Source: Janthinobacterium sp. TB1-E2 (lineage in GTDB: Bacteria; Pseudomonadota; Gammaproteobacteria; Burkholderiales; Burkholderiaceae_D). Taken from it: DNA of 64,000 nucleotides. The notes under the pieces are model-generated. The model worked only from the letters and a program-made list of their open reading frames with translations, searched no databases and was not told where the DNA came from. Positions 54,454 to 62,829 of this stretch are shown here, in pieces. Each line of letters opens with the position of its first letter. The stretch's first letter is position 1. The stretch spans positions 3,658,001 through 3,722,000 of the forward strand of contig NZ_CP142523.1 of NCBI RefSeq assembly GCF_036885605.1, read 5' to 3'. Position numbers and translations under genes: made by a program.

Positions 54454-55847
54454 CAAGGAATGCTCACTTCCGCGAACACATTCACGCCCGTCGCGTCGAC
54501 ATAGATCAGCGGATCCGTCGCGTGCTCGGGCAGCAGGGCCGACAGGCCCGCTTCATTGCGATAGATCAAATGCCATTCGAGCAAATGCTCCATGCCGAAT
54601 TTGCCCGGATTATTCGCATGCACATTGGTGACGAGCAAACGTCCGCCCGGCCCCACGCGCGAGGCGAAGTGCATCAGCAGGCGCGCGCACACCTTGTCGG
54701 ACAGGTAGTCGAACAGGCCGGCGCAATACACGGCGTCGAAACTGCCGGGCAAGCCCGTGATGCCCGAGCCATGGCGGCGCTTGAGCAGGTTATGCACGGA
54801 GTCGTGCACATAATCGATCTCGACCACTCTCCCCGTGCGCTGCATGATGGTGGTCAGGCGCGCGCGCGTCCAGTCCAGGGTCTCGCTGCTGAAGTCGACC
54901 AGCTCGAAGGCCAGCCATTGCGCATCGGGGCATGTCTCGAGAAAACGCTGCACCTCGATGGCCGGGCCGCAACCCACGTTGAGCACTTTGTACACACGCC
55001 CGGCGGCGCGCGCTGCGGCCGCCTTTTGCGACAGGAATTCCGTCAGGATATCGATGCGGTTGCGGTGCGCGGTGGCCACGGCCGCCTGCAGGAAGGCCGC
55101 ATTGACGATCTGAAAATACGTGCTCGGGCCCTGGCGCGGGTCGTCGAGCAGCTGGTTGACCATCTGGTAGTCGCCCGCGTAACCGAGCGGCTTGGTAAAG
55201 GTGCGGAAGACGAACGGTGCGCGCAGGATCAGCGGGTGCAGCGCCGCCTGGGCGAAGGCGCGGTGGGCCGGCGCCCGCTCTTCCTCGACGAGCGATGCTT
55301 CCACCTCGAGCTGGCGCAAGTAAAGCTGGGTCTGCTCCATCAGCGGCAAGGCCAGCTCATCGAAGATATCGGGGCGCAGCCGGCCGTTTTCCTTCGGCAG
55401 CGAGTCGGACAAGTCGACCTGCTCGACCCAGCGCGCCACTTCCGACAGGAAGGCGCGCATTTCGTTGACGACGATCTGGTAGTCGCGGCGGATGCGGAAG
55501 CGCTCGCCCCAGCCGGCGACAAAGGCGCTGGACTCTTTCAATACGGCGCCCTTGACGACGACCACGTCGCTCAATTCGCGCCACTCGTCGATCAGGGTCA
55601 CGGAAACGATGGCGGTCAGGCCCGTGTTGACGCTGCTGATGACGACGGCCTTGCCGACGTAGGCGTTTTTCGCCCCCATCCGCACCGTCACGTCATTGAG
55701 CACCTCGCTGACCTGCACAATCGAGTATGGATTGTAGATTTCCATGACCAGCGAATTGCGCTGCAAGTTGAAAATCGTGCCGCGCACCGCCTCACCCTGG
55801 GTGTTGCGGAAACTGACGACTGGATCGATCTGCGATTGTGAATACAC
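54453..55847 (-). CDS. phcB: PhcB-like methyltransferase (3-hydroxy fatty acid methyl ester signal synthase)
   Basis: A 464-aa protein with a PilZ-like N-terminal beta domain (residues about 10-95, RNSLVMEIYNPYSIVQVSEV) and a C-terminal class I methyltransferase (about residues 275-420). The SAM-binding glycine loop is VYKVLNVGCGPAIEVQRFL, followed by FDAVYCAGLFDYLSDKVCA. In Ralstonia PhcB makes methyl 3-hydroxymyristate or -palmitate, the quorum signal. First gene of the operon with PhcS-, PhcR- and PhcQ-like genes. Palindromes lie upstream. The exact chain length of the product cannot be read. Confidence 0.8.
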   Translation of the reverse strand: MYSQSQIDPVVSFRNTQGEAVRGTIFNLQRNSLVMEIYNPYSIVQVSEVLNDVTVRMGAKNAYVGKAVVISSVNTGLTAIVSVTLIDEWRELSDVVVVKGAVLKESSAFVAGWGERFRIRRDYQIVVNEMRAFLSEVARWVEQVDLSDSLPKENGRLRPDIFDELALPLMEQTQLYLRQLEVEASLVEEERAPAHRAFAQAALHPLILRAPFVFRTFTKPLGYAGDYQMVNQLLDDPRQGPSTYFQIVNAAFLQAAVATAHRNRIDILTEFLSQKAAAARAAGRVYKVLNVGCGPAIEVQRFLETCPDAQWLAFELVDFSSETLDWTRARLTTIMQRTGRVVEIDYVHDSVHNLLKRRHGSGITGLPGSFDAVYCAGLFDYLSDKVCARLLMHFASRVGPGGRLLVTNVHANNPGKFGMEHLLEWHLIYRNEAGLSALLPEHATDPLIYVDATGVNVFAEVSIP

Positions 55848-55887
55848 GATTGAGCATTATCAAGTTGCCCGGTTTCCGGCGCACCAC

Positions 55888-55902
55888 ACTGGTGACACCA
55901 GT
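55888..55902. promoter_or_regulatory. 15-bp palindrome upstream of phcB
   Basis: ACTGGTGACACCAGT, perfect around the central A, 41 nt before the phcB ATG. Candidate binding site of a regulator of the quorum-sensing operon. Confidence 0.5.
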
Positions 55903-55949
55903 TTCCAGGCTGGGTTAAGGCACGGCACACCGGTCGTTTGCCGCCGGCT

Positions 55950-55990
55950 CCGCCATCGCAATGGCGGTATTGCGGCGTCGCGCGACGCCG
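55950..55990. repeat. Adjacent perfect palindromes upstream of phcB
   Basis: CCGCCAT-CGCA-ATGGCGG (55950-55967, 7-bp arms) is directly followed by the 18-bp palindrome CGGCGTCGCGCGACGCCG (55973-55990). No T tract follows in either direction, so they are not typical terminators. Confidence 0.6.
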
Positions 55991-56053
55991 TGCCGGAGCG
56001 CCTCAAAGCGCATCTGTTCGCTCTCTGATCGAGTGTACTATGGATGTAGCAGA

Positions 56054-56087
56054 ACGGGCAATTGTTCCCTCAGGAACGACTGCCCGT
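56054..56087. repeat. Long hairpin between AraC gene and phcB
   Basis: ACGGGCA-att-GTTCC-CTCA-GGAAC-gac-TGCCCGT. Two perfect stems of 7 and 5 bp are separated by a 3x3 internal loop. It starts 24 nt from the AraC stop codon at 56112. Confidence 0.6.
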
Positions 56088-56111
56088 GGCGCTGGCGCGC
56101 AACGCCGGCGC

Positions 56112-57137
56112 TCATCCTGCGACGAACAAGGCCAGCGCATGACGTAACAGTTGCGGCGTTTGCCCGGTCCAGCGCTTGAACGAGCGGCGGAAGTTGGTGG
56201 CATCATGAAAGCCGAGGTAGGCGGCCACGGCGTCGTTGTCGTAGCCATGTGCCTGGAACAGATAAATCGCCTTGTGCGCGCGCACCTGGTCCAGCTCGGC
56301 CTGAAAATGCGTGCCATGGCGCGCCAGGTGGCGTTTCAGAGTGGCGGGACTGACGCCAAACTCCTGCGCCGTGCGCTCCAGGGTTGGCGCGCAGCGGATA
56401 TTGGCCAGCAGATAATCGTACAGCGCACCGAGCAGGCTCGCTGCAGGTACTGGCGCCAGGGCCGCCGCGCGCAAGGCCAGCGCGGCCGCCGTGGCATTGC
56501 CGCGCGGCCAGGGTTTGTCGAGCAAGCTGGAATCGATGAGCATGGCGTCGACCTGGCAATCGAAACGCAGGGACTGCCCCAGGTGCACTTCGTGCTGCTC
56601 GACGTGACGGGGCCGCGCGCGGTTGAAGCAGAAGCGCCACGGCAAGGACTCTCCGGCCAGCCAGCGGCACATGGCCGCCAGCGCCGTCATGTGCATTTCC
56701 ACGAGAAAAGGCAGCTGGCTCGGCGCGCCGAACGCGTCGACCCAGTACAGCACATGCATGTCGCCCGCTTCGCGCAAGCGCGGCTGCAGCAGCGGACACA
56801 GCAAGGTATGAAAATCGCACAGGATGGTCAATGCCTGGCGCAGGTTCTGCGCCTGCAACAAGGCATGGCTGGCCGCGCCGTAATGGCCGGGCAACATTTG
56901 CTGGCCCAGCATGAAGCTCGTGTCGGCACTGTCCAGGCCGCGCGCCACGTTGGTCAGCAATTGCAGGTATTGCGCGGCGCTGACCTGGCTTTCCTCAGAC
57001 GGCAGCGCGCCACCATCGAGGCCCGTGCCCTTGAGCAGCGGCACCACGGACAACTCGCGGCTGCGCGCGTAGTCGAGCACCAGCGCCGGCTGGTGATGGG
57101 CTGCGATGCTGGGGTCGCTTTGCTGGTTCAGCGGCAT
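56112..57137 (-). CDS. AraC family transcriptional regulator
   Basis: A 341-aa regulator with an N-terminal arabinose-binding-type domain (about residues 20-210, ALVLDYARSRELSVVPLL and the later PRHVEQHEVHLGQSLRFD) and a C-terminal double helix-turn-helix (AQEFGVSPATLKRHLARHG then AVAAYLGFHDATNFRRSFKR, ending WTGQTPQLLRHA). The arrangement is that of OruR/FtrR-like AraC proteins with a fatty-acid- or amino-acid-type ligand domain. Its ATG overlaps the stop of the preceding GGDEF gene by 1 nt. Target genes unknown; the phc operon directly downstream is a candidate by position. Confidence 0.87.
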   Translation of the reverse strand: MPLNQQSDPSIAAHHQPALVLDYARSRELSVVPLLKGTGLDGGALPSEESQVSAAQYLQLLTNVARGLDSADTSFMLGQQMLPGHYGAASHALLQAQNLRQALTILCDFHTLLCPLLQPRLREAGDMHVLYWVDAFGAPSQLPFLVEMHMTALAAMCRWLAGESLPWRFCFNRARPRHVEQHEVHLGQSLRFDCQVDAMLIDSSLLDKPWPRGNATAAALALRAAALAPVPAASLLGALYDYLLANIRCAPTLERTAQEFGVSPATLKRHLARHGTHFQAELDQVRAHKAIYLFQAHGYDNDAVAAYLGFHDATNFRRSFKRWTGQTPQLLRHALALFVAG

Positions 57138-58045
57138 CAGGCAGGCGCGGCGGTGCCGGCCCGGGGACCGGTGCTCCGGCCCGGCGTTTCCACGGCACGG
57201 CTCAGCTCGGCCAGCACCACTTCCGGCACGCCATCGGTGAGCGAGCAGGCATGGCGCAGGCTCAAGCGGATTTCACGGTTGTCGTTGGCGTGGTGGCGCA
57301 TCTGCCCCACCATGGCGCACAGGTGGCGCGCCTTCACGGCTCCATCCTCGCGCGACACGCCCGGCATCAGCACGGCGAAGCGGTCACCCGCATAGCGGCA
57401 CAGCAAATCGTCATTGCGCAGGTTCAGCAGCAGCATGTGGCCCACGGCTTGCAGCACGCGGTCGCCTTCGCGGTGGCCGTATTCGCGGTTAATCAGGTGA
57501 AAACTATCGATATCGAGCAAGACCAGCGCGCAATCGAGGCCGGGCCGGCGCTCCTGTTCCAGGCGCATCTGCGTGCGCAGGTAGCTGGCGTCGGCCAACT
57601 GCGTGATGCGGTCGAAGGCGCGGTGGTCGCGAAACAGGCGCTCGCGCTTTTGCAGGTGCTCGTTCAGGCGGAACTGTTCCTGGCGCCAGTAATACATGCC
57701 GATTGTTACCAGCAGCATGCCAAACGGAATCAAGCCTTCGAGCCAGTTATCCCACACGGCACTCTTGTCGACGGCGAAGAATTCGTCGAGGCAATCAGCC
57801 CAGGAGCCCAGCATGATGGCGCACAGGCCGCCGGCGATCAGGCTCGTCACCAGCCCGCGCGGGCGGCTGCTGAGGGTAAACAAAAACCAGATGCCCGCCA
57901 TGACGGCCGTGCCGCCTTCGCAGACGATATCCATCCACTTCCAGATGGCGATCGGTTTAGGGTGCCCTAACGTGGCGTACAGGAACAAGAACAGGGGCAA
58001 GGCCAGTGCGGCGGCAATCAGGCTGTTACGGTGCAATGGCAGCAT
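57137..58045 (-). CDS. Membrane GGDEF protein with degenerate active site (AGDRF)
   Basis: A 302-aa protein with about six hydrophobic helices (residues 8-125, SLIAAALALPLFLFLYATL onward) and a C-terminal GGDEF domain (residues 135-285). The motif is AGDRF in place of GG(D/E)EF (LLCRYAGDRFAVLMPG), so the first glycine and the fourth position are changed. The domain start DRITQLADASYLRTQM and VLLDIDSFHLINREYGHREG are normal. Cyclase activity is doubtful; it may bind c-di-GMP or GTP as a sensor. The stop codon overlaps the AraC start (TGATG). Confidence 0.82.
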   Translation of the reverse strand: MLPLHRNSLIAAALALPLFLFLYATLGHPKPIAIWKWMDIVCEGGTAVMAGIWFLFTLSSRPRGLVTSLIAGGLCAIMLGSWADCLDEFFAVDKSAVWDNWLEGLIPFGMLLVTIGMYYWRQEQFRLNEHLQKRERLFRDHRAFDRITQLADASYLRTQMRLEQERRPGLDCALVLLDIDSFHLINREYGHREGDRVLQAVGHMLLLNLRNDDLLCRYAGDRFAVLMPGVSREDGAVKARHLCAMVGQMRHHANDNREIRLSLRHACSLTDGVPEVVLAELSRAVETPGRSTGPRAGTAAPA

Positions 58046-58285
58046 GTGGGAAAACCTTTAAAAGTGGTGCTGTCGCCACGATAGCGCCCGCCCATGACGG
58101 CACGATGACATGCCCCACGCCCGTGCGGCAGGTGCAAACGGCTCATCATTACCTTGGACGCTCATGCAAATACGGCATGCCGTGCCCCATGTGCCCACGA
58201 CCGGCAGGTCATTTCAGCTCACCACGCTCCATTTCCAGCCGGAAAGCGTTCACGGTCCGTTGTTTTCAGGGTGGCAAGCCCTTGC

Positions 58286-58303
58286 CTGTCACGCAACCGT
58301 CAT
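58286..58303 (+). promoter_or_regulatory. Pho box upstream of the phytase operon
   Basis: CTGTCAC-GCAA-CCGTCAT matches the PhoB consensus (two 7-bp CTGTCAT-like repeats spaced by 4 nt), with one mismatch per repeat. It ends 10 nt before TAGAAT (58314-58319), the spacing at which PhoB replaces a -35 element. Confidence 0.82.
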
Positions 58304-58313
58304 ATTTGCTGCC

Positions 58314-58319
58314 TAGAAT
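58314..58319 (+). promoter_or_regulatory. -10 element of the phytase operon
   Basis: TAGAAT, 10 nt after the Pho box and 32 nt before the receptor ATG. A -35 hexamer is absent, as expected for PhoB-activated promoters. Confidence 0.7.
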
Positions 58320-58351
58320 CCGCCCGGTTCCTTCCCCTAACCGAGCTCTTC

Positions 58352-60883
58352 ATGAAAACCATGCACACTTCGACTCCCTCCCCGCTGCGCCTGACGGCCC
58401 TGGCCCTCGGCATCATGGCCGTCTTCAGCGGTCAAAGCCATGCGCAAGATGCAGACGGCCAGCCGGCCGCCACCGTGGTCGTCAGCGGCCAGCGCGCCAG
58501 CCTGCGCAACGCCATCGCGGCACAAGAGAAAGCCGACAACATCATCAGCGTCATCAGCAGCGACGATATCGGCGGCTTGCCCGATAAAAACGCGGCCGAA
58601 GCACTGGCCCGCTTGCCGGGCGTGTCCGTGCAGCGCGACCAGGGCGAAGGCCGCTACATCACGGTGCGCGGCCTGGGCCCGGACTTGAACGCCGTCACCA
58701 TCAACGGCGCCCTCGTGCCGTCGCCGGAAGCGGGCCGCCGCGCCGTGGCGCTCGACATCCTGCCTGCCGGCCTGATCCGCACCTTGGAAGTCTCGAAGAC
58801 TTTGCTGCCGGAAATGGACGCCAACTCGCTGGGCGCCACGGTCGAAGTGAAATCGCTGTCCGCCTTCGACTTGCCGGGCAAGCTGCTGTCGGCCAACGTG
58901 GGCGCCAGCTACGATGAAAAGACGGGCAAGACCAGCCCCAGCGGCGGCGCCCTGTGGGCCCAGCGCTTCCTCGGAGGCAAGCTGGGCGTGGCCGCCGGCC
59001 TGAGCGCGGAAAAGCGCTCGTTCGGCTCCGATGACGTGGAAACGGGCGGCGCCTGGAGCAAGGGGAAATTGTCCAGCCTGGAATTGCGCGACTACCTGCC
59101 CGTGCGCAAGCGCGGCGCCCTGGCCGTCAACCTCGACTACCGCCCCGAAGCGGGCAACAGCTGGTTCTTGCGCTCGTTCGTCAGCGAATTTTCCGACAAT
59201 GAAGTGCGTGACCGCCTGACCATCAGCAATATCGCGGGCGGCAGCCTGGCCGAAGACCAGACGGCCAGCGCGCGCGCCGAGCGCCGCATCCGCCAGCGCA
59301 AGTACACGCAGCAAGTGCGCTCGCTCGTGCTGGGCACGCAACAGAAATCGGGCGAATGGACCCTGGACGTCAAAGGAGGCATGAGCCGCGCCACGGAAGA
59401 CACGCCGGAATCCTTGAACGATGGCCGTTTCCGCGGCCTCAGCAATTTCGCCGGCATCAGCTTTACGGATACGCAGGAGCCGAAACTGAGCGGCCCCGCC
59501 TCGCTGTACGACCCGGCCAGCTACGCGCTCAACGCCATCACCCTGCAAAAGCGCTACTCGAAGGACAATGAACACCACGCACGCATCGACCTGGCGCGCA
59601 AGTTCGACATCGCCACGCTGAAATTCGGCGCGAAGGTCAGCCGCCGCGAAAAGACCAATGACACGGATCAATGGGCGTATAACAGCAGCAAGGCCAGCAG
59701 CGGCAATTACTGGGGCGCCGGTTCCACGTCGATGAGCAATTTCGTGCAGGGCCATACCCTCGACTATGATCTGGGCAACATCGGCGTGGCACTGGATCCG
59801 GCCCTGATACGCGCCCGCGTGGCGGGACTGGACCGCGCCAAGGCGCGCCTGGCCACGGAATCGATCATCAATGACTACCGCATGCATGAAGACATCAACG
59901 CCATGTATGTGCAGAACAGCTACGACTTCGACGCCTGGCACATCCTCGGCGGCGTGCGTGCCGAGCGTACCAGCTTTGAAGCGGCCGGTTCGCAAGTGGA
60001 CAGCGCCGGCGTGGCAACGCCCTTGACGCGCGAGCGTTCGTACACCAACTGGCTGCCCAACCTGCAAACCCGTTATGACGTCGATCAAAAGACCAGCGTG
60101 CGGGCCGCCTGGACGCAAGCCGTCGTGCGCGCCAACTTCAGCCAGCTGGCGCCGGGCATCAGCCTGGCCAGCAATACGGAAGCCGTGATCGGCAACCCGG
60201 ACTTGAAACCGTTGAAGGCGAACAATCTGGACCTCGGTATCGAGAGGGTGCTGGGCAACGACGGCGTGATGTCGGCCTACGGCTTCTACAAGGACATCAA
60301 GAATTTCACCTACACGACGAACCTGGCCGGCACGGGCCAGTGGACGGGTTACACGACGGCGACATCGTATGCGAATGGCGACGCGGCGAAAGTGAAAGGC
60401 ATCGAACTGGCCTATATGCAGCCGCTGCGCATGCTGCCTGCACCGTTCAACAAGTTTCTCGTCGGCGTGAACGGCACCCTGAGCACGTCGAGCGCGCAAA
60501 TCGGCCGTTTCGACAAGGCGACGAACAAGCAGCTCAACCGCGACATCCGCCTGCCGGGCCAGTCGAACCAGGTAATGAACTTGATGCTGGGCTATGAAAC
60601 GGGGCCTGTCAGCGCCCGCCTGGCCCTCAACTACAAGTCGCCGTATCTGCTGGAAATGGGTAACGATATCCTCGACCAAAGCCAGGACCATATCGTCGCC
60701 AGCCAGAAGCAGCTTGATTTTTCGCTGTCGTACCAGATCAACAAACAGTTCCAGGTACTGTTCGAAGCGGCGAACCTGAACAACGAGAAATACTATGTCT
60801 ACCAGGGCACGAAGCAATACAACGTGCAGAACGAACAATACGGCCGCACTTTCAAAGTGAGCTTGAAAGCCAGCGCCTTCTGA
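58352..60883 (+). CDS. TonB-dependent receptor of the phytase operon
   Basis: An 843-aa outer-membrane receptor of the large TonB-Xanth-Caul type. A signal peptide (LRLTALALGIMAVFSGQSHA) precedes the plug domain: KADNIISVISSDDIGGLPDK, NAAEALARLPGVSVQRDQGE and YITVRGLGPDLNAVTINGAL. The barrel ends ...YGRTFKVSLKASAF. ATG at 58352 is supported by the promoter position. Its stop overlaps the start of the phytase gene. Under PhoB control it probably takes up phytate or released inositol phosphates. Such receptor-phytase pairing is known in Caulobacter and Xanthomonas relatives; here it is inferred from context. Confidence 0.88.
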   Translation: MKTMHTSTPSPLRLTALALGIMAVFSGQSHAQDADGQPAATVVVSGQRASLRNAIAAQEKADNIISVISSDDIGGLPDKNAAEALARLPGVSVQRDQGEGRYITVRGLGPDLNAVTINGALVPSPEAGRRAVALDILPAGLIRTLEVSKTLLPEMDANSLGATVEVKSLSAFDLPGKLLSANVGASYDEKTGKTSPSGGALWAQRFLGGKLGVAAGLSAEKRSFGSDDVETGGAWSKGKLSSLELRDYLPVRKRGALAVNLDYRPEAGNSWFLRSFVSEFSDNEVRDRLTISNIAGGSLAEDQTASARAERRIRQRKYTQQVRSLVLGTQQKSGEWTLDVKGGMSRATEDTPESLNDGRFRGLSNFAGISFTDTQEPKLSGPASLYDPASYALNAITLQKRYSKDNEHHARIDLARKFDIATLKFGAKVSRREKTNDTDQWAYNSSKASSGNYWGAGSTSMSNFVQGHTLDYDLGNIGVALDPALIRARVAGLDRAKARLATESIINDYRMHEDINAMYVQNSYDFDAWHILGGVRAERTSFEAAGSQVDSAGVATPLTRERSYTNWLPNLQTRYDVDQKTSVRAAWTQAVVRANFSQLAPGISLASNTEAVIGNPDLKPLKANNLDLGIERVLGNDGVMSAYGFYKDIKNFTYTTNLAGTGQWTGYTTATSYANGDAAKVKGIELAYMQPLRMLPAPFNKFLVGVNGTLSTSSAQIGRFDKATNKQLNRDIRLPGQSNQVMNLMLGYETGPVSARLALNYKSPYLLEMGNDILDQSQDHIVASQKQLDFSLSYQINKQFQVLFEAANLNNEKYYVYQGTKQYNVQNEQYGRTFKVSLKASAF

Positions 60884-62769
60884 TGATGATTTCTACTAAC
60901 ATGAAAAAAAACGTACTCTGCGGCGCCTTGCTGGCCGCCTTCTGCGCCACCGGTGCCGTCTTCGCCGCCCCGGCCAACACTTTGCCTTCCTTCACGCAAG
61001 AGGCCGAGGAACTGGCCAGCCTGCCCGGCGGCGGCTGGTTGACCCTGGACAAGCATGGCTTGCACCTGTTCAACGCCAGCGGCCAGGAGCAGGATCGCAT
61101 CGCCGTGCGCGCCAAGCAGCTCGATACGCGCAGCGACGGCAATAAGGTGCTGGCCGTCTTCCTGGAAGCGGACACGCAGCGTCCGCTGCCCGTGTCCGTC
61201 GATGTGCAGGCCGGCAAGCTGGTCAAGCTGGCGCCGTTTCCCGTTCCCACGTTCTCCGTGGAAGCATCGTGTTTGTACCGCGACGCCCAGCAGCTCGATC
61301 ATCTGTTCTTGATCGGCAAGGATGGGCAAGCGGAACAGTGGGTGATGCAAGGTGAACAGCGCAGCCTGGTTCGCAAACTCGCTTTGCCGCCCCATGCCAA
61401 GCATTGCCGCGCCGACGATGGCGCCCAGCGCCTGCTGGTCAGCGAGGCCAACATGGGCGTGTGGTCGTATGAAGCTGATTCCGAAGGCATGGGCAAGCGC
61501 GAAGTGGTGGCCCTGCGCAAGCCGTATGGCCAGCTGGATGGCGGTGCCGGCGCCCTGGCCGTGCTGCCGGGCGGCGTGGCCGTGCTCGACGGCAAGGCGG
61601 AAAAACTGCACCTGTACTCCCATCAGGGAAGTAAATGGACGGCACAGCCAGCCCAAGCCGTGGCCTTGAACGTGCGCAAGGGCGACAGCCAGCTGGCGCT
61701 CGACGGAAATTCCTTGATGTTGCGCGGCAAGAACGGTTGGCAAGCGCGGCCCTTGAAATGGGCTGGCCAAGCGGAAACATCGCCTGCGGTGGCCATCATC
61801 GCCCCGCAAGCCCAGACGGAACCGATGGCGCGCCAGGGCGACGCGGCCGATGATCCTGCCATCTGGCTGTCCAGCAACCCCGCCAACGCACGCATTCTCG
61901 GCACCAACAAGAAGCAAGGACTGCTCGTCTACGACCTGCAAGGCAAGCAGACGCAACTGCTGGAAGTGGGACGCCTGAACAACGTTGACGTGCGGCAAAA
62001 CATCAGCCTTGGCGGCGGCAAGGTCGACCTGGCCGTCGCCACCCAGCGCGACGACAACAGCATGATGCTGTTCACCATCAATGCCGATGGCGTCGTGGTG
62101 GAAGCGGGCCGTTTCCCAACCGGACTGAAAAGCATCTACGGCATGTGCTTGTACCAGCCAGCCAGCGGCGGCGTGGAAGCGTTCATCAACGACAAGGACG
62201 GCACTTTCCAGCAATACAAGGTTGAAATGAGCGGCATGAGCGGCAACAAGTTCAGCGCCACCCTCTTGCGCAGCTTCAAGGTCGCCACCCAACCGGAAGG
62301 CTGCGTGGCCGACGACGCCAACGCCAGATTGTTCCTGGGCGAGGAAACGCTCGGCATCTGGACCACCTCGGCCGACGCCGCCAAGCCCGACGCCCTCACC
62401 ATGGTCCTGCCCGTGGGCGCACAGTTGACGGCCGACGTGGAAGGCATGGCCATCTACCGCCAGCCGGGCGGCAATACTGATTCTGGCTACCTGATCGTCT
62501 CCAGCCAAGGCGACAACAGCTACGTGGTACTCGATGCCAAAGCCCCCTACAAGGTGCGCGGCCGTTTCAAGGTGGGCTTCAATTTACCGGCAGGCATCGA
62601 CGGCACCTCGGAAACGGACGGCCTCGACGTCACCTCCGCCAACCTGGGTGGCGCGTATGCAGAAGGCATGCTGGTGATCCAGGACGGCTACAAGCGCCTG
62701 CCCGATGGGCCGCAGAACTTCAAGTATGTGGCGTGGGGGGATGTGGCGAAGGCGTTGAAGCTGGAGTAA
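60883..62769 (+). CDS. Beta-propeller phytase with a duplicated domain
   Basis: A 628-aa secreted phytase, which hydrolyses phytate with calcium. The signal peptide (LCGALLAAFCATGAVFAAPA) follows an optional 6-residue lead; ATG 60901 may be the real start. The C-terminal propeller (about residue 300 on) has the signature DAADDPAIW (Asp320), the calcium-binding NNVDVR segment and PEGCVADDANARLFLGEE, which hold the phosphate and calcium ligands. The N-terminal half (residues 30-300) is a second, degenerate propeller, as in known two-domain phytases. Last gene of the Pho-box operon. Confidence 0.9.
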   Translation: MMISTNMKKNVLCGALLAAFCATGAVFAAPANTLPSFTQEAEELASLPGGGWLTLDKHGLHLFNASGQEQDRIAVRAKQLDTRSDGNKVLAVFLEADTQRPLPVSVDVQAGKLVKLAPFPVPTFSVEASCLYRDAQQLDHLFLIGKDGQAEQWVMQGEQRSLVRKLALPPHAKHCRADDGAQRLLVSEANMGVWSYEADSEGMGKREVVALRKPYGQLDGGAGALAVLPGGVAVLDGKAEKLHLYSHQGSKWTAQPAQAVALNVRKGDSQLALDGNSLMLRGKNGWQARPLKWAGQAETSPAVAIIAPQAQTEPMARQGDAADDPAIWLSSNPANARILGTNKKQGLLVYDLQGKQTQLLEVGRLNNVDVRQNISLGGGKVDLAVATQRDDNSMMLFTINADGVVVEAGRFPTGLKSIYGMCLYQPASGGVEAFINDKDGTFQQYKVEMSGMSGNKFSATLLRSFKVATQPEGCVADDANARLFLGEETLGIWTTSADAAKPDALTMVLPVGAQLTADVEGMAIYRQPGGNTDSGYLIVSSQGDNSYVVLDAKAPYKVRGRFKVGFNLPAGIDGTSETDGLDVTSANLGGAYAEGMLVIQDGYKRLPDGPQNFKYVAWGDVAKALKLE

Positions 62770-62773
62770 TCAC

Positions 62774-62803
62774 CATGGGGCGGCTAGCAATGGCTGCCCC
62801 ATG
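62774..62803 (+). terminator. Stem-loop after the phytase gene
   Basis: CATGGGGC/GCCCCATG stem enclosing a 14-nt loop with an inner AGC/GCT, 5 nt after the phytase stop. No T tract, so possibly a Rho-dependent or 3'-stabilising structure. Confidence 0.45.
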
Positions 62804-62829
62804 TACGATAGGAGTGTTAAAGATTGCCG

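Larger units (their letters stand above)
58046..58351 (+). other. Upstream region of the phytase operon
   Basis: About 305 nt between divergent genes. The plus-strand promoter at its 3' end consists of a Pho box (58286-58303) and a TAGAAT -10. Elsewhere no repeat or RNA gene was recognised. Confidence 0.6.

Noticed and set aside
58337-60838. Very long minus-strand open frame antisense to the phytase-operon receptor
   Set aside because: Same strand-bias effect; no ribosome-binding site and no protein family match by eye.
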